A DNA stretch of 27,836 nucleotides from positions 1-27,836 of the forward strand of contig JACQWZ010000109.1 in NCBI GenBank assembly GCA_016209005.1, read 5' to 3'. This stretch comes from Candidatus Kuenenbacteria bacterium. Its GTDB lineage: Bacteria > Patescibacteriota > Patescibacteriia > UBA2591 > PGYQ01. Made by a program: the position numbers and the translations under genes. Shown one piece after another: positions 1-7,837 of the stretch. Position 1 is the stretch's first letter; each line of letters begins with the position of its first letter. The notes under the pieces were generated by a model that did no database searches, was not told the DNA's origin, and saw only the letters and a list, made by a program, of their open reading frames with translations.

Positions 1-1292
1 GTGGCATTCATATTTGTAAAGCAATGTTGGCTTATCAAAAATGGGGAGAAAATAAAACGCCAGAAAGCGAAAAAATAAAGAGCGATCATTTTATTGGAAA
101 TTTTTATGCGCTTTTTGAACAAGCGGCAAAAAAAGAACAAGGAGAAAAAAAATTAGAAAAAATTACAGAAACAAATTTTTACAAAGAAGCCTCTGAAATG
201 CTTAAAAAATGGGAGCAAGGAGATGAACAAGTTATAAAATTATGGGAAAAAATAAATCAATGGGTTTTAAACGGATTTGAAAAAACTTATCAGCGCATTG
301 GAATAAAATTTGATCAATGGTATTTTGAAAGTCAAACCTATAAAATTGGGCGAAAAATTATTTTAAAAGCTTTAAAAAAGGGGATTTGTTATCAAAGAAA
401 AGATAATGCAATAGAAATCGATTTAACTAAATATGGTTTAGATAAAAAAGTTTTATTGCGACCAAACGGAACAAGCGTTTATATTACTCAAGACATTGGT
501 GTAGCTAAATTAAAATTTGATCAATTTAAATTTGATCAATCAATTACTCTCACTGGAGTTGAACAAATTTATCATTTTCAAGTTTTATTTAAAATTTTAG
601 AACTGTTAAATTTTAAATGGGCGAAAAAATGCGTTCATTTAATTCATGAAATGGTTAATCTGCCAGAAGGAAAAATGAAATCGCGCGAAGGTAAAGTGGT
701 TGACTCTGATAATTTATTAGATGAAATGAAAAAAATAGCCCAAGAGGAAATTAAAAAAAGGGATCAAACTATTTCTTTTGAGGAATTAGATCAAAGAGCT
801 GAGAAAATTAGTTTGGCTGCGATAAAATTTCATTTATTAAAAGTAAATCCAAAACAAACTATTTGTTTTGATCCGCGAAAATCTCTTTCTTTTAAAGGAG
901 CGACTGGCCCATATTTACAGTATACTTACGCAAGAATTCAAAGTATTTTAAGAAAAATACAAAAGGATAATATTAAACAGTACCACGGACTAGTCCATGG
1001 TACTGTAAATTTTTCTTGCTTAAAAGAGGAAGGAGAATGGGAATTGGGGAAACGGATTTTTGAATTTTCTGATGTAATAAAAAAAGCGGCTCAAGATTAT
1101 AATCCGGCGCTTTTAGCTGAATATCTTTTAAGATTAGCCGCTAGTTTTAATAAATTTTATCATCAACATTCAATTCTTAAATCCGAATCTAAAGAACTGC
1201 AAAACGTTCGTCTAATTCTTATTCAATCCGTGGCAATTGTTTTAAAAAAAGGATTAAATTTGTTGGGTATTGAAGAAATAGAGAAAATGTAA
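1..1292 (+). CDS. argS: Arginyl-tRNA synthetase, C-terminal part (5' end outside window)
   Basis: Class I aminoacyl-tRNA synthetase that charges tRNA-Arg in the cytoplasm. The frame is open from base 3 (GGC ATT CAT ATT TGT...), so the real start lies left of the window; the first ATG at 24 is internal. Visible: GIHICKAMLAYQKWG at the very start, the KMSKS-equivalent loop as KMKSREGKVVDSD (about residue 215 of the visible part), and the C-terminal DALR-type anticodon-binding domain, with GPYLQYTYARIQSI and YLLRLAASFNKFYH. It ends ...IEEIEKM-TAA. Odd: a 30-bp palindrome (977-1006) lies in frame between the RIQSI helix and the EEGEWELGKRI segment, adding an extra loop (see separate entry). Identity is secure; only the 5' extent is unknown. 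Confidence 0.95.
   Translation, partial: GIHICKAMLAYQKWGENKTPESEKIKSDHFIGNFYALFEQAAKKEQGEKKLEKITETNFYKEASEMLKKWEQGDEQVIKLWEKINQWVLNGFEKTYQRIGIKFDQWYFESQTYKIGRKIILKALKKGICYQRKDNAIEIDLTKYGLDKKVLLRPNGTSVYITQDIGVAKLKFDQFKFDQSITLTGVEQIYHFQVLFKILELLNFKWAKKCVHLIHEMVNLPEGKMKSREGKVVDSDNLLDEMKKIAQEEIKKRDQTISFEELDQRAEKISLAAIKFHLLKVNPKQTICFDPRKSLSFKGATGPYLQYTYARIQSILRKIQKDNIKQYHGLVHGTVNFSCLKEEGEWELGKRIFEFSDVIKKAAQDYNPALLAEYLLRLAASFNKFYHQHSILKSESKELQNVRLILIQSVAIVLKKGLNLLGIEEIEKM
977..1006. repeat. 30-bp near-perfect palindrome inside argS
   Basis: Left arm ACAGTACCACGGAC, 2-nt centre TA, right arm GTCCATGGTACTGT. The arms pair with one mismatch. It is translated as part of argS (QYHGLVHGTV) in a spot where family members have a short loop, which suggests a tolerated insertion. 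Confidence 0.8.
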
Positions 1293-1696
1293 AAATTTTA
1301 TTTTTAAATAATTTTATTGTATAATTTTATTCAATAATTAAATTTTTAATTTAAAATAATAAAAATTAGATTCCTCCACTTCGTTCGTTCACAGACTTAC
1401 TCTCTTCGGTCGGAATGACACATTTGTGAAAATTAATAAAATTTGCCAAAGTTTAGTTATTAAAAATTGATTAGAAATTAGAAATTCAGGACTTACGCAG
1501 TTTAATCAAAAAATGGCTAAAGTTAGCGAAAATTGAATTTTTGTTAATTTTTCATTTTTAGCTAATATTAGCCAAATGCACATTAATAGTGATTTTTCAT
1601 TTTTAGCTAATATTAGCCAAATGCACATTAATAGTGCGTAACTCCTGAAATTAGAAATTTATAAAAATTTTCTCTTAGAAAATTTTTGCCTATTTT
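1293..1696. other. Intergenic spacer with a mobile element
   Basis: No gene seen. It holds an AT-rich stretch with a good -10 like box (TATAAT at 1320-1325) lacking a clear -35, and a GC-richer segment at about 1372-1420 of the kind ending GGAATGACA. It also holds MITE copy A (1487-1647) and a short AAAATTTTCTC/GAGAAAATTTT-like palindrome just before the next gene (1665-1687). Confidence 0.6.
1487..1647 (-). mobile_element. MITE-like element, copy A (161 bp, internal duplication)
   Basis: Ends CAGGACTTACGCA and TGCGTAACTCCTG are imperfect terminal inverted repeats. It is flanked by the perfect 5-bp direct repeat AAATT (1482-1486 and 1648-1652), the expected target-site duplication. No ORF inside. 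It is inverted relative to copies B-E. It is 45 bp longer than the others because 1547-1591 is tandemly duplicated at 1592-1636. Confidence 0.9.
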
Positions 1697-4312
1697 ATGT
1701 TTAAAAAAGAAAATAAAATATTAGATTTAAGCGGTGAGAGAAAAAAAAGAGAAAAAGAGGTGGAAGAAATAAGGAGAAAAATGAGTTTAAAAAAAGATTT
1801 ACCCCTCACCTTTTTCAGAAAAAAGGTGAGGGGTAAATCCCCCTTATCAGGGGGACTTATTGAGAAACAGCAATCGCAAAAATTATTATCAAAATTAGCG
1901 TTAACGATTTGCGATTCTTTTATTTCCGCGCCTATTTATTTTTTGGTTTTTTTGATCCCCTTATTTTTTCTTCCTTTTACATTTGAAATTTTTGAATTTA
2001 ATAAACAATATCTACTTTGGTCTTTGATAGCCATAACTTTAATGGCTTGGTTAATTAAAATAGCGATCATAAAAAAAGAGTTTGAATTTTTAAAAAATCC
2101 TTTAAATATTCCAATTTTGATCTTAATGATAATTTTTACTTTAGCCGCTTTTCTTGGCATAGATTCTCATTCTTCAATTTGGGGATCCTATGGTTGGTCT
2201 TCGGGAAATCTTTTGGAAATGTTAAGTTTTGGAATATTGTTTTTTATAATCATTAATAATGTTAAAAAAACAAATTTATCCATTAATCGTTTATTAAATG
2301 TTTTTTTAATCTCTGGATTTTTTGTTGTTTTAATAAGCTGTCTTTCAATTTTTGGTTTTCTTTCGAAATGGACATCTCAAATTCCACAGTTTAATTTTTT
2401 ACAAGGAATTAATTTATCTAATTTTAACACAGTCGGATCATGGGAGGCTTTAAGTATTTATTTGGCAGTAATTATTATTTTAATTTTAGGACAAAATCAA
2501 TTAACAAATAACAGACAACAAATAACAAATATTTTTTTAAAAACGGAAAAATTTTTAATCACTGTTGGTTGTTGGTTGTTGATTGTTGGTTGTTTAGGTT
2601 TATTAGTAATTATTCATTTTACATTAGCCTGGATTATTTTATTAATTGCCACGGGATTATTGTTGTTTTTTAAAATAAGCGAAGCAAGAAATGAAAATTT
2701 GTTTAAAATTTATTTAATTATTATAACTTTTACTTTTTCTATTGTTTCTCTTTTTTTCCCTTTGAATAAATTTATTAAAATAGATTTACAAAAAGAAATA
2801 AGGCTTGATAATAAAATAAGTTGGCAAATTACTGGAAATGTTATACAACATCGTCCAATTTTAGGCGTTGGTCCGAGCGCTTTTATTTATAATTTTTCTA
2901 AATATCATTCAAAAGAATTTAATCAAAATGAAAATTGGCAAATTCGTTTTGGAAAAAGCGGAAATTATATTTCAGAATTAATTAGCAGTATTGGGATTTT
3001 AGGAATATTAATTTATTTAATTTTAATTGGAATTTTTTTAAGTTTGATTTGCCGTTTGCCATTCATTATTTATTATTTTCCAGTATTTTTTCTTTTTCTT
3101 TCTCAATTTTTTTATCGTGAAAACACAGTTTTAAATTTTTGTTTTTGGTTTTTTCTTAGTCTTTCAATAGCTAATTGGAAAAAAATAAAACCGGAAATTT
3201 TTAAAACTCAAAGGTTCGGACATAAAATTTTAAAAAATATTCCAGAATTTTCTGTTATTTTAAATTCTATTTTGGTTTTAATATTTTGCGGTTTGCTTGG
3301 AGTAGGTTATTTTGCTGTTCAAAATTATAAAGCGGAGGCGTTGATAAAATATGGATTGAATTTAAAACAACAAACAGAAAATTATTCAAATCAAAAAATA
3401 GAACTTTTTAATCAGGTTTTAAATTTAAATCCTAAGCAAATATATTATCAAATAGGTTTAATTCAGGCTTATTTAGATAAAGCCCTAACCGAATTTCCAA
3501 ATTTAAAAGATCAGAAATTTTTTGAGAAATTAAAAGAGATAGTTAATTTGGGTATTAATCAAATAAAAAAAATTCAAGAAATGGCTCCGTTTGATGTAAA
3601 AACAGCGGAAATTCAGGGACAATTTTATCGAGATATTAAAATTATAACAAGCGGCGCAACCCCTTTATCAATAGAAGGATTTATGAAAGCGATAAAATTA
3701 GAGCCAAATAATCCTCTTTTGCGCGCAGAATTGGGAATGGCGTATATGGATTTAGCGGAAATAAATAAAGAAAAAGATTTAGAAAAAAAATCTGAAGAAT
3801 CCATTTTAAATGAAAAATCTTTTATAGAAAAAATAAAAAAAATGAAATCATCTGAATTGATTAAATTAGGACAAAAAGAATTCAATGAAGTATTAGAATT
3901 AAAAAATGATTTTTGGTTGGCTAAATATAAGTTGGCTCTTTCTTATGAAAAGCAAGGAGATGTTAAAAAAGCGATAGCTGATTTAGAAAAAATTGTCATA
4001 GATTTAAACAAAGAAAAAAAAGATGATCCAACACTCTTTTTTGATCTCGGGAGACTTTATTTTAATCAAGACAGAGTGGATGAAGCGATTAAAATATTTC
4101 AAATGGCTATTCAATTATCGCCTGATTATTCCAACGCTCTTTATGGTTTAGCGATAGCTTATGAAAAGAAAAATCTTTATGATCAAACATTGCAAACTTT
4201 CCAAAAACTTCAACAATTAAATCCAGGACATGGGGAAATAGAAAGGAAGATTATTGAGTTGAAACAAAAAAACAATAAAACACAAAAACACAAAAACACA
4301 AAAACAAATTAA
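1697..4312 (+). CDS. O-antigen ligase/Wzy-like polytopic membrane protein with C-terminal TPR domain
   Basis: Predicted 871-residue inner-membrane protein, probably joining or polymerising envelope glycan or glycosylating proteins. A charged cytoplasmic N-terminus (about 1-65) is followed by about a dozen hydrophobic helices (from about 75 to 540). A Wzy_C-like signature HRPILGVGPSAFIYNF (about residue 390) precedes the loop rich in aromatic residues. From about 560 onward are TPR-like helical repeats (LGRLYFNQDRVDEAIKIFQ, ALYGLAIAYEKK). The start at 1697 is the first ATG and has no clear Shine-Dalgarno. Odd: a 20-bp perfect inverted repeat is translated near residues 34-53. Two 7-nt-period arrays lie in frame (2501-2528 and 2564-2594), and the gene ends in an AC-rich octamer array. 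Substrate unknown; family assignment by architecture. Confidence 0.8.
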   Translation: MFKKENKILDLSGERKKREKEVEEIRRKMSLKKDLPLTFFRKKVRGKSPLSGGLIEKQQSQKLLSKLALTICDSFISAPIYFLVFLIPLFFLPFTFEIFEFNKQYLLWSLIAITLMAWLIKIAIIKKEFEFLKNPLNIPILILMIIFTLAAFLGIDSHSSIWGSYGWSSGNLLEMLSFGILFFIIINNVKKTNLSINRLLNVFLISGFFVVLISCLSIFGFLSKWTSQIPQFNFLQGINLSNFNTVGSWEALSIYLAVIIILILGQNQLTNNRQQITNIFLKTEKFLITVGCWLLIVGCLGLLVIIHFTLAWIILLIATGLLLFFKISEARNENLFKIYLIIITFTFSIVSLFFPLNKFIKIDLQKEIRLDNKISWQITGNVIQHRPILGVGPSAFIYNFSKYHSKEFNQNENWQIRFGKSGNYISELISSIGILGILIYLILIGIFLSLICRLPFIIYYFPVFFLFLSQFFYRENTVLNFCFWFFLSLSIANWKKIKPEIFKTQRFGHKILKNIPEFSVILNSILVLIFCGLLGVGYFAVQNYKAEALIKYGLNLKQQTENYSNQKIELFNQVLNLNPKQIYYQIGLIQAYLDKALTEFPNLKDQKFFEKLKEIVNLGINQIKKIQEMAPFDVKTAEIQGQFYRDIKIITSGATPLSIEGFMKAIKLEPNNPLLRAELGMAYMDLAEINKEKDLEKKSEESILNEKSFIEKIKKMKSSELIKLGQKEFNEVLELKNDFWLAKYKLALSYEKQGDVKKAIADLEKIVIDLNKEKKDDPTLFFDLGRLYFNQDRVDEAIKIFQMAIQLSPDYSNALYGLAIAYEKKNLYDQTLQTFQKLQQLNPGHGEIERKIIELKQKNNKTQKHKNTKTN
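1796..1855. repeat. Palindromic insert inside the O-antigen-ligase-like gene
   Basis: A perfect 20-bp stem (1796-1815 with 1820-1839, loop CAGA) is followed by a second short hairpin TCCCCC-TTATCA-GGGGGA (1838-1855). It is read in frame as the segment around PLTFFRKKVRGKSPLSGG. The CCCCTC/GAGGGG and CCCCTTATCAGGGG themes match palindromes in spacers at 6206-6228 and 8281-8374, so this looks like a spacer repeat that has entered a coding region. Confidence 0.8.
2501..2528. repeat. Heptad array in coding sequence
   Basis: Four consecutive 7-mers TTAACAA, ATAACAG, ACAACAA, ATAACAA inside the O-antigen-ligase-like gene, encoding an Asn/Gln-rich loop. Confidence 0.7.
2564..2594. repeat. Heptad array in coding sequence (GTTGGTT)
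   Basis: GTTGGTT, GTTGGTT, GTTGATT, GTTGGTT then GTT. Because 7 is not a multiple of 3, successive units are read in different frames, giving TVGCWLLIVGCLG in a membrane helix. Confidence 0.75.
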
Positions 4313-4598
4313 CCTAATTGATCTAATTTTAATCAAAAAAAATCAAAAATTAAAAATCAAAATGTAAAATGACAATGCAAAATTAAAAAATAAATTTAAG
4401 AAAAAATTATATGATAAAGTAAAAAATAATTTTAACATTTTAATTTGTCATTTTGATCTCTCGACTTCACTCGGGACAAGCTTTTGATATTTACATTTTA
4501 ATTTTATATTTATTAGTGTTTATTCGTGTTAATAGATTAGTGGTTGACTATTTCATTATTAATTCCTAAAAAGCTAAAAGCTAAAAGCTGCTAATTTT
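4313..4598. other. Spacer with repeats upstream of porA-like gene
   Basis: No gene. It contains AAAATG-rich low-complexity sequence. A segment at 4519-4563 is nearly identical to 11217-11261 upstream of smpB. A TAAAAGC heptad run (4566-4588) ends about 10 nt before the next ATG. Confidence 0.6.
4566..4596. repeat. TAAAAGC heptad repeat before start codon
   Basis: Roughly three copies of AAAAGCT followed by GCTAA, ending a few bases before the ATG at 4599. It occupies the place where a Shine-Dalgarno would be. Confidence 0.8.
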
Positions 4599-5753
4599 AT
4601 GTTAAATAAAAATATAAAAATTAAAGCATTAACCGGAGCGCAAGCGGTGGCTGAGGCAATGAGACAAATAAATCCAGGGGTGGTTTCTATTTATCCAATT
4701 ACTCCCCAAACGCCAATTATAGAAAATTTTAGCCAATTTGCGGTTAATGGACAAGTAGATTCAGAGATAGTCAGAGTAGAATCTGAACATTCGGCTTTAA
4801 GTCTGGCAATTGGAGCTCAGGCGAGCGGAGTGAGAGCGATGACCGCTAGTTCTTCGCAGGGCTTAGCTTTAATGTGGGAAATTCTTAGCGTAGCTAGCGG
4901 ATTGCGTTTGCCAATTATTATGCCAGTGGTTAATAGAGCTTTGTCAGCGCCGATTAATATTCATTGCGATCATTCAGATTCTATGGGTTGTCGAGATTTA
5001 GGTTGGATACAAATTTATTCGGAAAATAATCAAGAAGTTTACGAAAATATTTTATTGGCAATCAAAGTGGCCGAACAAGTAAAATTGCCAGCGATGATTA
5101 TGCAAGACGGATTTATTACTTCCCATTGCCTGGAAGCGGTCAAAATTTTTTCAGATAAAATTGTTCAAAAATTTTTAGGGGAATATAAATCAGAATATTC
5201 TCTTTTAGACACAAAAAATCCAATTAGTTTTGGGCCGACTGTTTCTCAGCCAAATTATTTTATTGCAAAGTGTCAGCAAATTCAAGCGATGGAACAAGCG
5301 AAAAAAGTTTATTTAAAAATTGGCAAAGAATTTTCAAAAATTACCAAACGAAAATATGAATATTTTGAAAAATATAAATTAGACGACGCTGAAGTTGGAA
5401 TTGTGGTCATGAGTTCTACGGCCGGAACAGTTAAAGCGGTTGTTAATCAGATACGAAAAAAAGGATTTAAAGTTGGATTGTTAAAACCGATTTTATTCAG
5501 ACCATTTCCTTATCAAGAAATAGCTCAAGCTCTATCTCATCTTAAAGTAGTGGCTGTTTTAGATCGTTCCGCCTCTTTCGGCGCATCCCCTCCGCTTTAC
5601 ACTGAAATTGTCAATTCTTTTTCAGTTAAAAGCTATCAGCTAAAAGCTATCAGCTATATATTCGGTTTAGGCGGGCAAGATATTTTTGAAAAAGACATTG
5701 AAAAAGTTTTTAAAGATTTATTGGCCGGGAAAATTGATGAAAAAAAAGATTAA
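4599..5753 (+). CDS. 2-oxoacid:ferredoxin oxidoreductase, alpha subunit
   Basis: Matches the alpha (PorA/VorA-like) subunit of pyruvate/2-oxoacid:ferredoxin oxidoreductases. These enzymes decarboxylate a 2-oxoacid with CoA and pass electrons to ferredoxin. The N-terminal pyrimidine-binding domain shows GAQAVAEAMRQINPGVVSIYP, ITPQTPIIE, VESEHSALSLAIGAQASGVR and TASSSQGLALMWE. The middle has INIHCDHSD and MIMQDGFITSH. The C-terminal transketolase-like domain II has VVMSSTAGTVKAV and LDRSASFGASPPLYTE. At 384 aa it is family-typical. Odd: no beta, gamma or delta subunit is nearby; the next feature is tRNA-Leu. A heptad run (TTAAAAGCTATCAGC..., 5627-5657) is translated near the C-terminus (SYQLKAISYIFGL). 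The exact substrate cannot be told from the alpha subunit. Confidence 0.9.
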   Translation: MLNKNIKIKALTGAQAVAEAMRQINPGVVSIYPITPQTPIIENFSQFAVNGQVDSEIVRVESEHSALSLAIGAQASGVRAMTASSSQGLALMWEILSVASGLRLPIIMPVVNRALSAPINIHCDHSDSMGCRDLGWIQIYSENNQEVYENILLAIKVAEQVKLPAMIMQDGFITSHCLEAVKIFSDKIVQKFLGEYKSEYSLLDTKNPISFGPTVSQPNYFIAKCQQIQAMEQAKKVYLKIGKEFSKITKRKYEYFEKYKLDDAEVGIVVMSSTAGTVKAVVNQIRKKGFKVGLLKPILFRPFPYQEIAQALSHLKVVAVLDRSASFGASPPLYTEIVNSFSVKSYQLKAISYIFGLGGQDIFEKDIEKVFKDLLAGKIDEKKD

Positions 5754-5802
5754 GTATATTATGTAGTTATGAATATGGAATATGGAATATGAAATAATTC
5801 CC

Positions 5803-5834
5803 TAAAAGCTAAAAGCTAAAAGCTAAAAGCTAAT
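5803..5834. repeat. TAAAAGC heptad repeat before tRNA gene
   Basis: Four tandem TAAAAGC units plus TAATT, ending 5 nt before the tRNA-Leu 5' end. Confidence 0.85.
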
Positions 5835-5839
5835 TCAGG

Positions 5840-5926
5840 GCCGAAGTGGTGAAATTGGTAGACACGCGGGTCTCAAAAACCCGTGAGCGAAAGCTCATGT
5901 CGGTTCAAGTCCGACCTTCGGCACCA
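5840..5926 (+). tRNA. tRNA-Leu (anticodon CAA)
   Basis: Acceptor arms GCCGAAG/CTTCGGC pair fully, with an encoded ACCA end. The anticodon stem CGGGT/ACCCG (5867-5871/5879-5883) encloses loop CTCAAAA, giving anticodon CAA (5874-5876). A long variable arm (GAGC-GAAA-GCTC) and T-loop GGTTCAAGTCC are present. 87 nt, a class II tRNA as expected for Leu. Confidence 0.97.
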
Positions 5927-6205
5927 AATGATAAAATATAATTTTTGAATTTAATTTTGAATTTAGAATTTTGAATAAAATTCGAATGTTTAAATGTGGT
6001 GTTTGACTCTTCTCCGAAAAAGTACAGTGACTTTTAGTCAAAAAAAATTAAAATTTTATTTAAAATTAGAGAAATTTGTATGATAAAATAATAAAACTAT
6101 TGATTATTTATTTTAAATTACAAAGCTTTCAAATTTTCCCTTTCCTTAATGAGAGAAGTTTCCCAAATTCTCCCCCTCCCTTGATGGGAAGGGTTTCTCT
6201 AATTT

Positions 6206-6228
6206 TCCCCTCCCTTGATGGGAGGGGA
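6206..6228. repeat. Palindrome TCCCCTCCC-TTGAT-GGGAGGGGA
   Basis: Perfect 9-bp stem with TTGAT loop. A degenerate copy precedes it (6174-6190) and a close relative lies at 8284-8304. Confidence 0.8.
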
Positions 6229-6235
6229 GTATGAA

Positions 6236-6288
6236 AGTGTCAGGGGATGGAAAAATCTAATTTATTGGAAAATCCATTCTCTGACACT
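6236..6288. repeat. Inverted repeat AGTGTCAG...CTGACACT
   Basis: The two 16-nt arms agree at 14 positions (AGTGTCAG then ATGGA shared) around an AT-rich loop. No T-tract follows, so this is a repeat rather than a clear terminator. Confidence 0.6.
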
Positions 6289-6406
6289 CTGAATTATTTT
6301 TTCTATATTCTTTTATTTTTCAAATAAATCCAGAAGAAACAATTCACTTCACTTTTTCCCTTCCCTCCGCCGTGTTAACATAGTAGTTTTTTCTTGAAAA
6401 ATTTTT

Positions 6407-6470
6407 AAAATAAGTTATGATTAACTTAAGAAATTTTAAAAATAAGTTATGATTAACTTAAGAAATTTTA
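6407..6470. repeat. 32-bp tandem duplication
   Basis: Two adjacent copies with period 32, each holding the palindrome TAAGTTA-TGAT-TAACTTA. Confidence 0.75.
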
Positions 6471-6507
6471 AATTTTAAATTTTAAATTTTAAATAAAGTT
6501 TGAATTA

Positions 6508-6623
6508 CAGGAGTTACGCACTATTAATGTGCATTTGGCTAATATTAGCTAAAAATGAAAAATTAACAAAAATTCAATTTTCGCTAACTTTAGCCATTTT
6601 TTGATTAAACTGCGTAAGTCCTG
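6508..6623 (+). mobile_element. MITE-like element, copy B (116 bp)
   Basis: Begins CAGGAGTTACGCACTATTAA and ends TGCGTAAGTCCTG. The flanking 5-bp direct repeat is AATTA (6503-6507, 6624-6628). Non-coding. It lies 123 bp upstream of rfbB. Confidence 0.92.
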
Positions 6624-6717
6624 AATTATTTAATTTTTTAAACTTAAATTGTTTGAAAATTAATCCGCCACCAGCTGGCGGACTTAAATTTTGCTTATTT
6701 TGTAATTTATTTTTTTC

Positions 6718-6742
6718 TAAAAGCTAAAAGCTACAAGCTAAT
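6718..6742. repeat. TAAAAGC heptad repeat before rfbB
   Basis: TAAAAGC TAAAAGC TACAAGC TAAT, ending 4 nt before the ATG at 6747. No Shine-Dalgarno is visible there. Confidence 0.8.
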
Positions 6743-6746
6743 TTTT

Positions 6747-7736
6747 ATGAAACTATTAATAACTGGCGGAGCTGGGTTTATTGGGTCTAATTTTATACAT
6801 TATTGGATAAAAAAATATCCAGACGACAAAATTGTCAATTTGGATGTTTTAACTTACGCTGGAAATTTGGAAAATTTAAGAGATATTGAAAATAATTCTA
6901 ATTATAAATTTGTAAAAGGCGATATTTGCGATTCCGCATTAGTAAATGATTTAGTAAAAGACATTGATCTAATTGTTCATTTTGCCGCTGAAACACATGT
7001 TGATCGATCAATTATAAATAGCCAAGATTTTATTAGAACTAATGTGGAAGGCACGCGAATCTTGCTTGACGCGGCAAAAAATAACAATATTAGATTTCAT
7101 CATATTTCCACTGATGAAGTTTTTGGCTCGCTCGGTTTTAATAACAAACCATTTAATGAAAAAACTTCTTATGATCCTCGCAGTCCTTATAGCGCTTCAA
7201 AAGCAGCCGCGGATCATTTAGTTCGAGCTTATTATCATACTTATAAATTGTCAATTACTATTTCCAATTGTTCTAATAATTACGGGCCATACCAATTTCC
7301 AGAAAAAATTATCTCGCTTTTTATCACTAATTTAATAGAAAATAAAAAAATTCCAGTCTATGGGGAAGGCAAAAATGTTCGCGATTGGATTTATGTTGAT
7401 GATCACAATGCTGGAGTTGAAGCGATTATTAAAAAAGGTAAAATTGGCGAAACCTATTGTCTTGGTGGAAATAGTGAATTATCAAATTTAGAATTAACAA
7501 AAAAAATTTTAAAATTAATGGACAAAGGAGAGGAAATGATTGAATATGTTAAAGATAGGTTGGGACATGATTTGCGTTATGCAATAGATTTTTCTAAAGC
7601 TAAAAATGAATTAGGTTGGGAATCAAAAATGAATTTTAAAGATGGATTAAGAGAAACAATTGAATGGTACAAAAATAATCAAGAATGGTGGAAAAAAATA
7701 AAGAGTGGAGAATATTTAGAATATTATAAAAAATAA
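6747..7736 (+). CDS. rfbB: dTDP-glucose 4,6-dehydratase
   Basis: Extended short-chain dehydrogenase that converts dTDP-glucose to dTDP-4-keto-6-deoxyglucose in the rhamnose and deoxysugar route; cytosolic, NAD-dependent. The Rossmann motif GGAGFIGSNF lies at residues 7-16. VHFAAETHVDRSI and the catalytic ISTDEVFGSL follow, then YSASKAAADHLV (Tyr/Lys pair) and NCSNNYGPYQFPEK; GEGKNVRDWIYVDDH is the substrate-binding stretch. 329 aa is normal for the family. No rfbA/C/D lies beside it. With the glycosyltransferase at 9405-10655 and the O-antigen-ligase-like protein it suggests envelope glycan synthesis, though the genes are not one operon. Confidence 0.93.
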   Translation: MKLLITGGAGFIGSNFIHYWIKKYPDDKIVNLDVLTYAGNLENLRDIENNSNYKFVKGDICDSALVNDLVKDIDLIVHFAAETHVDRSIINSQDFIRTNVEGTRILLDAAKNNNIRFHHISTDEVFGSLGFNNKPFNEKTSYDPRSPYSASKAAADHLVRAYYHTYKLSITISNCSNNYGPYQFPEKIISLFITNLIENKKIPVYGEGKNVRDWIYVDDHNAGVEAIIKKGKIGETYCLGGNSELSNLELTKKILKLMDKGEEMIEYVKDRLGHDLRYAIDFSKAKNELGWESKMNFKDGLRETIEWYKNNQEWWKKIKSGEYLEYYKK

Positions 7737-7837
7737 TATGGCGAATAAAAAAATTTTATTAGATAAGGGGTTTGTGAAAAATTATAAAAAAATAAATTCC
7801 CGAGAGGATTTAAGATTTTAAGATTTAAGATTTAAAA

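Larger units (their letters stand above)
5927..6746. other. Long gene-free, repeat-packed spacer
   Basis: No coding frame seen on either strand. Contents: CCCTCCC-TTGAT-GGGAGGG palindromes (6174-6228), a long imperfect hairpin (6236-6288) and a 32-bp tandem duplication (6407-6470) with core TAAGTTATGATTAACTTA. They continue with MITE copy B (6508-6623), a TCCGCC...GGCGGA palindrome (6664-6682) and a TAAAAGC heptad run (6718-6742) before rfbB. Confidence 0.7.

Noticed and set aside
1936..2160. Antisense frames inside the O-antigen-ligase-like gene and others (for example 3625-3885, 15796-16098, 20470-20832, 25680-25970)
   Set aside because: They lie entirely opposite well-supported genes and read as composition-driven shadows with no family motif.
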